Shown here: positions 24,877 through 37,329 of the stretch, one piece after another | Numbering within the stretch: the first letter of the stretch is position 1 | Layout: each line of letters starts with the position of its first letter | NCBI RefSeq assembly: GCF_047948215.1 | Contig: NC_134455.1 | Location: 160,934,575-160,998,574, forward strand | Direction of reading: 5' to 3' | Source of the DNA: Lycorma delicatula | Lineage: Eukaryota; Arthropoda; Insecta; Hemiptera; Fulgoridae | Length of the DNA: 64,000 nt | Made by a program: the position numbers and the translations under genes | Notes under the pieces: model-generated | What the model was told of the DNA's origin: nothing | Seen by the model: the letters and a program-made list of their open reading frames with translations, nothing else | The model's database searches: none

Positions 24877-27749
24877 AAATGTATTATTTATTTAATTTTA
24901 CAACTTAATCAACTGAACAAGCAAAGAAACCTAGTAAGGTTTGTAAATGTTACTATACTTTAAATATTACTAATTACAATTTTCTTTATTTTTAGGTCCT
25001 TTTTTTGGATATTTTCTCAGCTAAAATCCTTTTGTCACATTGGCTTTTTTCTAATTATCTAAACTTTTAGTTTCTCCTAAGGGAGATGCTAAATCATAAA
25101 CTTTGTGATCCACTATCACAAAGTAAACTAATAAGTTTAAAAATGTAAGCAACTTCAGAGAATATTTTTATATCAATGACCAAGTTCCTGATCGCATTCT
25201 ATACACTAACAACAATTTTGAAAGTTTATTATAGCATTATAAATAAACATATGTAATATGTAAACATAATCAATAAACATCCCCTATAAATACAATATAT
25301 GTAATCTAAAAGAAGTAAGAAAAAGGTGAACTTCAAAGTTAATAAAAAGGTTTTAAGAGATTATACAGGATCAAGAACGCAAAAGTAATAATTTGTTTTT
25401 AAATAAACAGATTTAACTTGCGTATTAATGTAATAAGCATCACAGAAGGATTATGTTCCCTTTAATGGGAAAAGAAATTAAAGGGAAGAATTACAGAAAT
25501 TTACTGTTGCCAATGAAATTTAGCACATTATTATGAAGAATGTAAAAAAAAAGACTGCCAAAAACGTTTTTTAATAACCATTTTTCATTATTTTGGGTAT
25601 AATACTACTCAGCTAAAAACGCACCATAAATAAGTTTGGGAGATCAGATAACATTTATAATCAGAAAATATTATTAGACTACTGCTTAATCAATCTTCGT
25701 AGCTAACATAGGTTACAAAGTTATTAAATATACTTTCAAAATATTTATTTTTTACATTACGAAATTCAATAACACTTCTCTATTAACAGCAACATTGGCT
25801 GACAACAGGATAAAATAGCAGCACCAGTCACTGAGAATTGTAAAAAAGAAAAATGAAACCTTTCTCAGGTTTTTAAGAATGTTTGAAAGTTTTAGTTTGA
25901 TAGTATACAATTTTGTTTATTATGTCATTAAAAAATATTTAAACTTCAAATTAATATCATTATCTACTATCACGAATAAGAACATAACAAACAACATTTT
26001 TAGAAAACAAAAGAAAAAAGTGATGGCAAGCCTACCATTCAAGTAATAAAAAATATTAAACATCATAAAATGTATTTTTGATATCAGTTAAAATGTTAAG
26101 AAGCATAAACAATTATACAATATTCCGTAACTAACTCTATGTGGAAAATTATGATAAGAGATGTTTGGCTGAATTAGTTAAAAGACCCCACTCACATATG
26201 AAAAAGATAATGCAGTGCATTCAGAGTTGCTATGCAATGGAATTATGGAAGTGTAATGACGAATCTTTCTTGATATTACATTTGTCATTATTTAATAGAA
26301 ATGGCTATTAAAATAATTGGAATAATTTTATAAAAGATGTTGAAAATGACCTCTCCCAACAATGCAACATTAACATGTTTTCTAACACTTACTGTACTGG
26401 AATGTCTCGTACGTATGCTGTTATTGTGGTTTTTAGTTCCATCAATTGTGCATGGTCTGTTGCAATACACTGCCTGTTTCACTAATCCCATAGAAAGTAA
26501 TCTTGAGAAATCAGATCAGGGGATCGTGAAACAACATAAAATTAAACTAAGAACGTTCAATCACAACTCAATAACTGATATCTTGGTTTATTACTGAGCA
26601 ACACCCAACAAACTCACAGGGCAACCAACCTAACATGGAAAGAACAGAATGTATCACATAATTCCAAAGCATAATGCACAGCGACTTTCTGAACATACTG
26701 TATATTGGCAAAGATCTAAAACTAAATTTCTAATTAACTAATCAACAAAAACCTCCTTTCCCAGATTCAATTTACTTATTTATGTAAATTACTTCTCTTA
26801 CCTTACCAAAAATTATTTTACTTCTGTTTGGAAGTTCAACAATCTACACACTAGAAAAATCTTATGAATCCACTTTTCTGACAAAGCAAAGAAAGTAGAC
26901 TGAATGCCTTAATTTGATAAAAAGAAAGTAAACTGTCATTTATTTGTAAATTAAATGAAGTTGAACCAATTTTTATAATTTTTGAAACTCTCATCTGACA
27001 AATGAGAGCATAACATAATTTCTGAGTCAGAAATGTAATAATTACATTTACTATTAAAAATCTGTCTATTCAGTTTATATAGTTGTTTTTTATCTTTAAT
27101 AAAAAAATCGGAATTTATATTCTTTAGCATATAAGTTTATGTTAAAAAAATGTAACAAATACCTATAGAAAGTGTTAAAAAATATATTTACCAATATAAA
27201 AAATATTGCCTAATGCTGTGCTTTCTAAAAGTTAAATGTAAGAACAATTAATCATCAGTATTTACCCAAATAACATCATAATTCATTATAAATCAAGTAA
27301 TCCACCATGAAAACAAAATAGTTCAAACAAAGGAAGACCGTCATCTCTTGTTAGATGAAGATCTCCTGATAGGAATGACTGCTTCTAATATTCTGATGAT
27401 TACAAACATCTCAGGAAATAACACCTTAATAAAAGGAAAATGGAAAGTAAAAGTATCAGCAAAAAAAGAATTAATTCAGTTCCTTTAGATCGCAGACTAC
27501 CCAGCTGCACACTCTTGGCAACAGTATAACACTGGTTTCTACAGTAGCTGGTCTTGTGTTCAATCTGCCTTACTAGTTTTATTTCTTTTTTCTAACAGTC
27601 TCCTGATCATGACACGCAAGATTGCATGGTGGTCTGTGCCGGCCTCCTGGTCAAAGCGCACAAAGTCACATGTCAGCTATGCAAGCCTATTGCTGCTTCT
27701 AGTTTTATTTTTAAAAATTAAGCCTTTATAATACTATTTACAGTAGTGT
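24877..27749. other. Intronic AT-rich sequence, no feature recognised
   Basis: Nothing supportable on either strand. The part at 27480-27720 is less AT-rich and may belong to the 5' region of the piggyBac relic that follows. Confidence 0.5.
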
Positions 27750-28400
27750 TGTGTTTAATTTTTAACACAGTACAATGTTTTTAACTGTCTGATCTGGACG
27801 TGAACAGCTGTGTTTTGTTTTGAAACTTCGTTATTGATTTACATTGTATATGAAAATGGCTTCTACAAGTGCCGATCGTGTTTATGTCAGTAATATTGAA
27901 GATTTAGTGTTTTTAAGTGATAGTGACCATTCTGTTAGTTTTATTAATGTTTCTAACAACAGTGATTCTAGCAATAATGACAAAAATTTAGATGACTGGG
28001 CCAGAGGTGATAATAGGTTATGTCCAGCTATTGACCGCATTAAATCCAATTAATTTTAAAGAACCTAATTTATTTGTACATGACTATGGCCCTAATGATT
28101 TACCAAAAGGTTCTAATGAGTTAGATTTTTTGGACAACTCATTGGAACATTCTCTTCAAGAAAAATAGTAGGACATAAATGAAGTCTTCCAGCTGCAATA
28201 AAATCCCCAAAATCATCCCATCCACTCATTAAACTTGAAAAATATGTTCAGAATTGTTTATTTTATAGCTCTAAAAAAAATAAAAAGTCTATCAGGAGGA
28301 GGAATTAGGTATTCATTCAAGTGTAAACAGTGCAATCTCCAATTATGGAGTTGCACTGAGTATCATCAAGAGAGAGGTGTTGAAGTATCCCAATAAAATA
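27750..28400 (+). mobile_element. piggyBac-type deletion derivative (N-terminus joined to C-terminal Cys domain)
   Basis: An open stretch from the ATG at 27850 to 28050 encodes an acidic, Ser/Asn/Asp-rich N-terminus (VFLSDSDHSVSFINVSNNSD), of the kind found ahead of the catalytic domain in piggyBac-like transposases. After decayed sequence it passes at about 28185 directly to LPAAIKSPKSSHP, LEKYVQNCLFYSSKKNKKSI and, one frame over, RYSFKCKQCNLQLW, resembling the C-terminal Cys-rich domain (C..C..L) of the family. The whole DDD catalytic core is missing. TTAA-flanked ends were not located, so the limits are approximate. Confidence 0.6.
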
Positions 28401-30883
28401 ATAGTTGAACTTTTTCTTAAGTTTTAATTTTTTATATTAATTAATTTTAGGTTTTTCAGGAATAAACCAAATTTTATTGCTGCGGTGATTAATATAATAA
28501 AATAAACAGTAAGTGAGTGAAGATCAACCTAAAATAGACATTTCTTCAAATTAATAAGTTAAGTTACCACCTAACAGGTAGTTGAAATAATTATTTGGAG
28601 CGGGTTAAAAAAATACATTTATAATGTTTAAAGTAGTTATAATAAAGATAACTTTTCTGAATGAGCAGTTTCCTTAATACAATTCCCTCATTCAGTGGGA
28701 ATTGATATCTCCAAAAAAAAGTTTCTATTTGTTTCAGATAATGAGAATACCCACAGTATGGCAACAAAGAAGTCCCTTTCCAGAAAAAAAATTAACATAA
28801 TTTGTTTATCATTCAAAGTTGATTTAATATTTTTACACATAAACTTACTTTAAATTACATCTGTATGTGCTCCTCCACTGACCACAAACATATCAATCAC
28901 CAGATGCATTTAGAAGTTTTTTCAAGTTCAAGGATCAAAGTTGTGAAAACAGTCTCTGAAAACTGTTCTTCAGCTCGTCAACATTCCTTAGTTGCAAATA
29001 GAAGAATTTTGATTATGCCCTAAAGGAAGCTGTCACAATTTGTAAGTTTGAACTTTTAGACAGCCACTAGATTTTAAAGCTCTTACCACCATGTTCACCC
29101 TTCAAAATGTTAAATTTAAAAAGTTCTTTGCCGACTCAGCATTGGTGTTGAGTTTCATCAAATTCCATACCAATCAATTGAACCCGAGGATAATAACCTT
29201 CAAACATGTTATATGAGCACTTCCTTCAAAAAGTGTAGTCTTATACTTTGTGAGAAAGAATTTTGTGGCCATTCTGTAAGATATCTCAAAGAGTATCATC
29301 ACTGAACATCAAAAAATAATACAATAAACTACCAATGGTACAATTTTAAATGCCTGCATTTAAGAAAAATTTCACTAATTCAATAGAGAAGATTAACAAT
29401 TGTGAAAACAGTAACCAACAGGATAGGCAACTAGAAAAATAAAAGTAAATAAGCTATTTGATGATATTTTTAATTTTAAAAAGTTATGAAAATGAACAAT
29501 ATATATATATTATCACTTTACTTAGATTTCTATCTAAAAAAGAAAAAAATATCTCTCATCTAGCATAAATCTAAGCTTGCACATAAGAATTTATCACTTT
29601 TAGACAGAGTTGTATTTACTTTCAAAATATATTACAACTAAACTATTATCTTCACAGAGTTAGTCCTACTAGATAACCAGTTTAATGTAGGTACCCAGCA
29701 TCAGAATCTTAGAAAACAAGCAAACAATAACAGAAATAAGTGAATCAAAATTTATTTCATTCAAATGCTACTAATTCTACATGAACATGTTTCTATAAAC
29801 TAACAACAGCTAATAATTTAACAGAAAAACAAACATTCAAACTTCTTACAACTTTAAACTGCAAACACAGACTTTTGATGATGTAAATAAACTATTTTCT
29901 TAAGTTGTTTACAAGGCAAATAATTCCTAAAAATGACAAGATATGTAAATTCTACTACCATAAAAAATAAGCCTTATTTGCCATCACTTTCTAATTAATC
30001 TTTATTTACTAATAATTCTATAAATAATAAAACAGAGTAAATATAAATTAGAGAAAATTTAACAAATGTGCAATCCTATTTTAAAATATAATTTGTATTG
30101 AAACTTTTTGAAGCGTAAATATAAATGTAAATCTGTAATCGGCTGAATCAAGAATTCATAATCAGCTTTCTTATTAATAAACAAAGAAAAAACAAGATAT
30201 ACTATAAATACCCCTAGTGGGGAATAATATACCTAACCAGAAATCAGTACTCTGATTCAATAATTAGTTACATGTCATGTCCTACTTACAAACTGTTAGG
30301 TTATTAAAATGAAATGCTGATAAAAAATTAAAAATCATCACACAAGGACTTTCAATATACTTTTAAAATATATATTCATATATAAAACGTTAAATAAGGT
30401 CCTTTATTTCAAGTAAAGAATAAAACTACAATCAACGGTTCAAAACATACAATAAGAATTCTTCAATCGAAGAAAATAATTAAAAAATTTCTGATGATAT
30501 AAATAAATTTAAAGGGAAAGCTAATATATTTAATTTATTAAAAAAATAAATACATATTTGACTGTAATGTAAAAAATTACGGAAAAACAATTTTTTTCAG
30601 ATACGTACGTAAAATAATTAAAGGCAACTACAAACAACAAAAAAATAAATATGAATATTAAAAATTGCAGGAATTTTATAATAATATCGATGAAAATACG
30701 TTAGACATAATTTTAAAAAGTTAACCTAACATGTGAAGAACATGTAAGTGTAGGTATAAATAAAGTATAACTTCCATCATGTTGTCTTCAAACGTTACAG
30801 CAGGGGTTAATTTTTGGAACACAACCATTAATTAAACTTCTTTCAGTTATGATACAAATGTAAAACCTATAAACTTCACTCAC
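28401..30883. other. Intronic sequence, possible unidentified relic at 28850-29230
   Basis: The stretch 28850-29230 has more balanced composition than its surroundings and reads for short distances on the minus strand (GYYPRVQLIGMEFDETQHQC) with stops. It may be a decayed element or pseudogene that I cannot assign. Confidence 0.4.
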
Positions 30884-30949
30884 CGTCTGTCACATCGTCC
30901 TCTAGCGTCCCTTTCACCTGCGAAAAACACCACTGGATATCTCCATTGC
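30884..30949 (-). CDS. tws: tws exon 2 (shared), N-terminal DIQWCFSQVKG segment
   Basis: Sixty-six bases between an acceptor (gtttcag, AG at 30951-30950) and a donor (gtgagt from 30883). With the split Gly codon from either first exon it encodes G-NGDIQWCFSQVKGTLEDDV-TD and the first base of an Ala codon. The DIQWCFSQVKG core followed by an acidic run is a hallmark of PP2A B55 proteins just ahead of the first propeller blade. The exon starts in phase 1 and ends in phase 1, joining exon 3 as D-A-DIIS. No stop or frame problem is seen. Confidence 0.95.
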
Positions 30950-31145
30950 CTGAAACCATTCATTAAATTTTAAAATCCTGCGAAAAATAATCACATAAAA
31001 TTCAAATTTAATGAAATTATATTTGTTTGTACAAAATTTAATAAAGCAATAAAACCGTTAATAACTTCAGTTTAAAAAGACTAGACAGTACGTAATTATA
31101 AAGGACATAGAAAATAGGCCACTATTTATAAAGAAAACAACTCAC

Positions 31146-31152
31146 CGGCCAT
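31146..31152 (-). CDS. tws: tws proximal alternative first exon (short N-terminus isoform), coding part
   Basis: Only seven coding bases, ATGGCCG, precede a gtgagt donor at 31145. Spliced to exon 2 they give Met-Ala-Gly-Asn-Gly-Asp-Ile-Gln-Trp, the same style of short N-terminus (MAG..DIQWCFSQ) as vertebrate PPP2R2A. The exon is too short to appear as an open reading frame and is recognised from the donor, the phase and the match to the family. Its 5' UTR should run right from 31153 into the promoter-like segment around 31200-31370. Intron to exon 2 is about 196 bp. It ends in the same phase and with the same base as the distal first exon, so the two are interchangeable starts. Confidence 0.85.
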
Positions 31153-31380
31153 ATCACCCAACCGAAACACAAAACAAAATGTTTTTTGTTTATATCCTAC
31201 TTTTAGAGAAAAATTACGCACTCAATTAAAACCACGAAAAGACGAACCGAAAGGAGAACACTCACATTTCAACAAAAATTACTACATGTAATGGCGGTAC
31301 TCACGAGTGCAAATCGAGCAGCGTGACGTCACGGATGAGGCGCAGTAAGACGACCGCACTGACAAAGAGTATAAAGTATG
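31153..31380 (-). promoter_or_regulatory. Proximal tws promoter / 5' UTR region with CRE palindrome
   Basis: This short stretch upstream of the proximal start codon is richer in C, G and CpG than its surroundings (best at 31305-31360) and contains a perfect TGACGTCA palindrome at 31324-31331, the consensus CRE/ATF site. No TATA box is placed convincingly, so a broad CpG-type start is likely. Position relative to the gene and base composition support a promoter; the transcription start itself cannot be read from sequence. Confidence 0.55.
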
Positions 31381-31884
31381 CTACACGAAATTCCAATACA
31401 ATTTTTTTTTTAATTTTTTTATATTAAATACATAAAATTATTTCCTAAATTCAAATTTTCGTAATTGTTAACAATATAGGGTAGAATAAGTTCAATGAAG
31501 ATATTTTGAAAGTGGAAAAGTAATACAGAAAACAAAAGAATATAACCTTGGCGGGAATATTTTTTCTACATGGAGCTGGAGGTTACTAAATGATTATCCC
31601 TCAAATATCTTCAAATATGTTTTTCGTTAATAGCATCGCCTGAAGCCATCATAAATTAGTTTAACTTAAGAAATGGGTCACATAAGCTAGAACCAACAAT
31701 GAATAGTCTTGCCTTTGGTCACACATTTTTAGTAAATAAATGAAAAAGATTCTGAATAACAGAAAATTTTTTTTTGATCTTGTAATTCTTATCAAATTCA
31801 AATACTTCTAATCTGTCATTAAATTACCGAATGATAAAAATACGGGAAATGTTTACTATACATTATGAATAAAATGCTAAAGGT

Positions 31885-33050
31885 TTTATCATTTTTTTTG
31901 TCTTCAGTCATTTGACTGGTTTAATGCAGCTCTCCAAGATTCCCTATCTAGTGCCAGTTGTTTCATTTCAGTATATCCTCTCATCCTACGTCCCTAACAA
32001 TTTGTTTTACATATCTTAAACATTGCCTGCCTAGACAATTTTTCCCATCTACGTGTCCCTCCAATACCAAAGTGACTATTCCAGGATGTCTTAAGATGTG
32101 TCCCATAAGACTGTCTTTTATTTTAGCTATATTTTTCCAAATGCTTTTTCTTCATCAATTTGCCACAATACCTCTTCAATTGTTACTTTATCCACCCATT
32201 TGATTTTTAATTCTCCTATAGCACCACATTTCAAAAGCTTCTAATCTTTTCTCCTCAGGTACTCCGATCGTCCAATTTTCACTTCCATACAAAGCTACGC
32301 TCCAAACATATACTTTCAAAAATGTTTTCCTGAGGTTTAAATTAATTTTTGATGTACTCAAGTTATATTTCTGAGTAAAAGCTTGAACAGAATTCTTCTA
32401 CCTTCATAATCTCTTCTCTTCCTATTTTTATATTCAGTGGTCCATATGCATTATTTGTACATTTCATTACTTTAGTTTTGTTTTTGTTTATTTTCAAGAG
32501 GTAGTTTTTGCATAGGACTTCATCCATGCCATTAATTGTTTCTTCTACATATTTTTTACTCTCAGCTAGAATTACTATATCATCAGTAAATCGTAACATC
32601 TTTATCTTTTCACCTTACACTGTTACTTCGGATCTAAACTGTTCTTTAACATCATTAACTGCTAGTTCTGTGTAAAGATTAAAAAATAATGTGGGTAGAG
32701 AACATCCTTGTCAAACTCCCTTTTTTATTACAGCTTCTTTCTTTGTTCTTCCATTATTACTGTTGCAGTTTGGCTCCTGTAAATGTTAGCAATTGTTCTT
32801 CTATTTCTGTACTTAAACCCTAAATTTTCTAAAATGCTGAACATTTTATTCCAGTCTATGTTATTAAATGCTATGTATGTTAGTTTGTTTTTCTTTAATG
32901 TTCTTTCTACTATTAACCTGAGGGCTAAAATTGCTTTCCTTGTCCCTATACTTCTTCTGAAACCAAATTGGTCTTCTAACACTTCTCCCACTTTCTACTA
33001 AATTCTTCTATACAGAATTCTAGTTAATGGCTTTATCACAGTGAACTACA
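31885..33050 (-). mobile_element. 5'-truncated non-LTR retrotransposon (LINE) relic
   Basis: Minus-strand reverse transcriptase pieces appear in order: EDQFGFRRSIGTRKAI (from about 32970), AFNNIDWNKMFSILENLGFK (motif A region, catalytic Asp apparently lost), a long gap, then RFTDDIVILAES (about 32590; F-T-DD in place of F-A-DD) and INKNKTKVMKC, GPLNIKIGREEIMKVEEFC. After an internal deletion near 32390 the 3' part follows, with LYGSENWTIGV-like and WCYR-like words and a 3' end agtcaaatgactgaagac near 31920-31900 followed by an A-rich tail. Stops and frameshifts are many. Clade not determined; a common insect endonuclease-RT LINE type. Confidence 0.85.
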
Positions 33051-35012
33051 CAGTTTTAATAATCATAATTAAGAAAAATCACAAGAAAACAATGTAAGAA
33101 AAATAATAATTATTTATCCTATATGGAAGAAGTGAGAGTAAAAGGACATCACTGCACTACAACAGAATAATTTTAACACTGACTCCTACAACTTTAAATA
33201 ATAAAAGAACTAAGTTTTCACAAATTGAATTAGCCAGCAAACATGGTGTAGCTTAAAACAACATGAATAAAACCCAAAATTGTAATGTAAAATTTCATTC
33301 ACTCTGCCTTAAAACTCATCATCTCATAAATTAATTACAAGAGCCAAATCATTAGCAACAAAATCTAATTACTTAAGTTTAAAAAAATATAGTTTCTTTT
33401 ATCCACTTTTTAATTTTTACTTTTGTTTCAAGCATTCAGAACTAATATATAATTATTTCATCAGATTGGCGGGCTACTGATCAGCCTTATATTATTGCAC
33501 ATTGTTGATACCAGATTTAGTACATCAAAGAATTTGTGTGTGTGTGTTTTTATATATTTAACATCATCATGGGTTTGTGATTTTTATTTATATATGTTCT
33601 TTTTGTGTATTGATATACCTCAATGTGGTCCCTAAGACTAACCATTGATAAAGAAAGACAGTTCCAAAAAAACTTCCTACACAAAATAATAGAGTAAATC
33701 ATAGAAAATTGATTGCTTCAAATTAATTAAATTAATTAATTAAACAGATCTATTTCGATTAATTATTATTTACTTTTACTAATTATTGTTCAAATTAATT
33801 TATCTTCTGTCGTAAATATCACCAAATTTTCTGCAGTTGCAATTTCTTTTTGTCTGCAATCTTCTGCAGTAGTGTTAGCATAGTAGGAATAATTTTTATT
33901 ATCAGTTTTATAAAAAAATATAGAAATAAATGACATTATATCTAGTGTTAATCTCTAAAGAACAATTTGATTCTGTTTTTAAAAATATTTGAGTCAAAAA
34001 AGGGTTAGTGTTAATAAAATATTTTTCTGCATTGTAACAAATCATTAATATTTCAACTGAAATATCAACTGGTAGCAGTTTATAAATGCAATAAATTATT
34101 ATCTCTTACAAATAGTAATAGTAATTTTGCCATTATGTTGGCAATACTAAATTTGTAATATTTTCAGCATATTTTACACAACTTTGATTAAAAAAATGAC
34201 GATTATTTATTATGAAAATGACAAAACAAAATTATTATTTTTATGACTTATAGCATCAAATTTACAATATAACAGAAATATTATTAAGTGTTCAATTACG
34301 CACGATAACTCAGCGAAAGTCATCCTAGAAGCAATGTTTTATTCAACATAAGTTATTGCTGTGTTTAATAATGTCTGAAAGGACAGTTAAATATACATTC
34401 TACTACAGAATCTGGTTATATGGATAATATTTACTAATCAGCAGCTTTAAGTAAGATAAGAAAGTTTTATTAAAGAAGTTTTAACAGTTGTTTATTCTCA
34501 AATCTTGCAAACATGAAATAAATTTGCAAAAAATCAAACTTTTTTCCAGTTGAAAATCTCAACTGTGTTTTTTTAACTGGTAGGTGTTTTTACTAGTATG
34601 TTATCTATTTACTATAATCAGTGAGAGATATTACTAATTTTTCCTTCAATATCTTCTAAAGCACAATAATTTTATAAATTCCTTAAGTATCATGTACATC
34701 ACATCAATAATTACTAGTAAATGAATCCTTCTACAGGATATTAAGAAATTCATATAAAAAATATATGTATATGCAAGAAACAACCTTAGAAAGAGTTTGG
34801 ATTTCACATATCTTATAGTTCTTTCATGCATCAGTACAAAATGTGGTTTATCTTTTTTATTAAATTTAAAAAAATTATTCACTTTTGAAATAAATGCATT
34901 TGCATTTCAAAATTTTTTTATAACTGTGTAACTTTATCAGGTTTTAGTTCTTAAATGACAATTGCTTAAATGGACAACCTATAAATATATTAAAAAGATT
35001 ACAATAAAAATC
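33051..35012. other. Intronic AT-rich sequence, no feature recognised
   Basis: Contains a (TG)5 run near 33536 and tracts of attaattaaatt near 33722. No coding or repeat family recognised. Confidence 0.6.
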
Positions 35013-35013
35013 A

Positions 35014-35038
35014 TTCAATGGAAACTGTTTCCATTGAA
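35014..35038. repeat. Perfect 11-bp inverted repeat
   Basis: ttcaatggaaa, three-base spacer ctg, tttccattgaa. No larger element was recognised around it. Confidence 0.8.
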
Positions 35039-35112
35039 CTTCTAATTTTTTCCCAATCAATAAATGTGTAATATGCCCAAATAAATTCAAGGATTTTCCA
35101 TCATGTAAAATT

Positions 35113-35485
35113 TTGTTGTTTTATGCAGCCAAATAATATATTTTTAACAGGAAATCTAATTTCTCAATGAGGATTAATTTTGAGAACCTGCAGTTATTCA
35201 TGACATAATTAATCAAATTCTACATCAATCGATGTACTTGCCATCTTTATTGTAAAGCCACATAAACATTATTTACTACTATTTTCACTACCAAATTCTA
35301 TTCTTTAAAGGATGTAAAAAAAAATTATGATTTTATCCTTTTTTTTTGTTTTTTTTTTTTTTTTTAGTTCTAAACTACCCTAAACAATTTATTGGGGATA
35401 AAGTTTCAATGGAGTAAAAATATTTTTTAGTATTATTGTAGGTCGGTTATCATAATTGTAATTAATTAAATAATTTGTTGATAAC
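35113..35485. repeat. Long direct repeat, copy 1 (left of mariner relic)
   Basis: About 370 bp repeated at 36822-37175 in the same orientation. Shared words include tttatgcagccaaataa, atatttttaacagg, ctttaaaggatgtaaaaa, ctaaacta.cctaaacaattta and aaagtttcaatggagtaaaa. Divergence is moderate with small indels. Spacing start to start is about 1.7 kb. Confidence 0.85.
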
Positions 35486-36139
35486 TCTAATAAGATGTTC
35501 TACATTTAAATTATGTTTGTTCTTCAGCTTTGGATAAAAATTGATGTTTAATTATCTCTTAACAACACTGATCATAACAATTTTTAAAAATAAAACAAAC
35601 AAAAACTGATGTATAATTTTGTTTTAATGGTGTTAATTTTTATCCCTCTAGATGTTAAAGCATGTAACAGAGATAACTACTGCAATTAATTAAAAAATGA
35701 TTGCTTCTCAAATTTACATTTCTTAATTTTTAAGTCCCCTTTTCCCAAAAATACTAAAATTTTGGTTAAAAATTCTTTGTATATGGATGTCCATATTATT
35801 TTTGTATATGTAATATACAGTTTATTTGTGCATATGTAACGTATGTGTTTGGGTGTCAAGTTCACAAAATAAACATCAAAACTCAAAAAATGTGTCCACT
35901 GTCAGATTTCTGAAATTTTAAGTGAAAATACCAGAAATGATGATGAAAAAGAACCAGAGTTCAAGGGAAGTCAAAAGAAAATGTACAATAAGACAATGAG
36001 TGGCTCACAATCAGTGAATCATGAATGTGGGTCATCAGTTATTTGATGCAAGTGGTCAACTCAAAAGTTTTTGAGAGCAAATTTTTATGGTCACAATTTT
36101 GTGTTTTTCTTGAATTTTCCAGCAACTTCAAATTCAGTT

Positions 36140-36800
36140 TACTCTACTTGTATGAAGTTTGTAAGCTTGTGTGACTCCTCAATTCAAAAGGTCATGATGC
36201 GATAAATCTGCCAGATAGTGTGAATCATTAGAATCATTGTTCATTCCTTCGGTTACACATACTTTACTCAGTATAAAACCAATCATGCTGGCAGTCTTTT
36301 GACTTTCTCATGAGATACAGAGAGCAAGGTCAAGGATTCCTTTGGGATATCACCAGTGACAAGATGTCAGTTTCCTATATAAATTTGAAATTAAAACAGC
36401 AATCAAAGGAGTGAGGACGCATCATCCCTGAAGAATATAATTCAAGAGACAAATTCAGTCTACAAATCATGTGGACTTTTAGAATTCTTTTTTCAAAATA
36501 CAAAGATAATGCAGCCTCCTACTCTGAGATTCTGAAGAAACTGAATCAGAACTGAGTCCCGAACAAAACTAATATATAGTTCATGGAGTTCCTGCCTCAT
36601 ATGTACACTGCTGTTAAAACTTAAGCCCTAATCAAATCAATCAGTTAGGAAAAATTATCTCCCTTACACCTCAGTTTTAGCACCAAATGATATACACCTA
36701 TTACTGCATTTGAAAAAGTTCCTTTTTTTCCAATTACCATTTTCAACAATGATGCTTGATGTTTTCATCAAAAGAGCTGTATAGAAGTTGGAAAATGTAT
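36140..36800 (+). mobile_element. Decayed mariner relic
   Basis: Plus-strand transposase pieces in family order: DFLMRYREQGQGFLWDITSD (about 36288-36346, first catalytic Asp in ITSD), KMSVSYINLKLKQQSKE, NAASYSEILKKLNQN (about 36510), VHGVPASYVH where the second catalytic HDNARPH block should be (Asp lost), and YTSVLAPNDIHLLLHLKKFL (about 36667-36726, third catalytic Asp kept). N-terminal HTH region is not recognisable. The copy is heavily shifted between frames. Confidence 0.75.
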
Positions 36801-36821
36801 AGTGTAATTTCAGTTTCAAGT

Positions 36822-37175
36822 TTTATGCAGCCAAATAAAATATTTTTAACAGGGAGCCTAATTTCTTAGTGAGGACTAATTTTGTGTACCTGTAAAATTG
36901 CTCATGTTATAATTAATCAAACTCTACATCAAATACATCATGTACATGTCATCTTTAGTGTAAAGTAATGTAAACATTATTTACTACTACTTTTATTACC
37001 AAACATTATTCTTTAAAGGATGTAAAAATAAGTACAATTTTATTTTTTTTTAATCCTAAACTACCTAAACAATTTAAATGGAGATAAAGTTTCAATGGAG
37101 TAAAAATATTTTTTGTATTATCACAGGTCATTACCATAATTAATTTCTTGTAATTAATTAATTAATTAAATGATT
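36822..37175. repeat. Long direct repeat, copy 2 (right of mariner relic)
   Basis: Partner of 35113-35485. The repeats flank a mariner relic, but they look nothing like LTRs of a coding retroelement: there is no primer site or polypurine tract, and the intervening sequence encodes transposase. Confidence 0.85.
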
Positions 37176-37329
37176 TAAACACAAGAAATACAGAAACTAA
37201 TCCAAATCACATGATAATGTAAAAGTTTTCAGGGATCCATACATAGGTAGCTAGATTGAACAAGATGTATCTATGTATGTATCTATGTGTGAACAAAAAT
37301 TGACTGAACTTTAGTGAAGGGTACTACCC

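Noticed and set aside
35113..37175. Direct repeats considered as LTRs of a retrotransposon
   Set aside because: No TG...CA ends, primer site or gag-pol; the interior encodes a mariner transposase instead.
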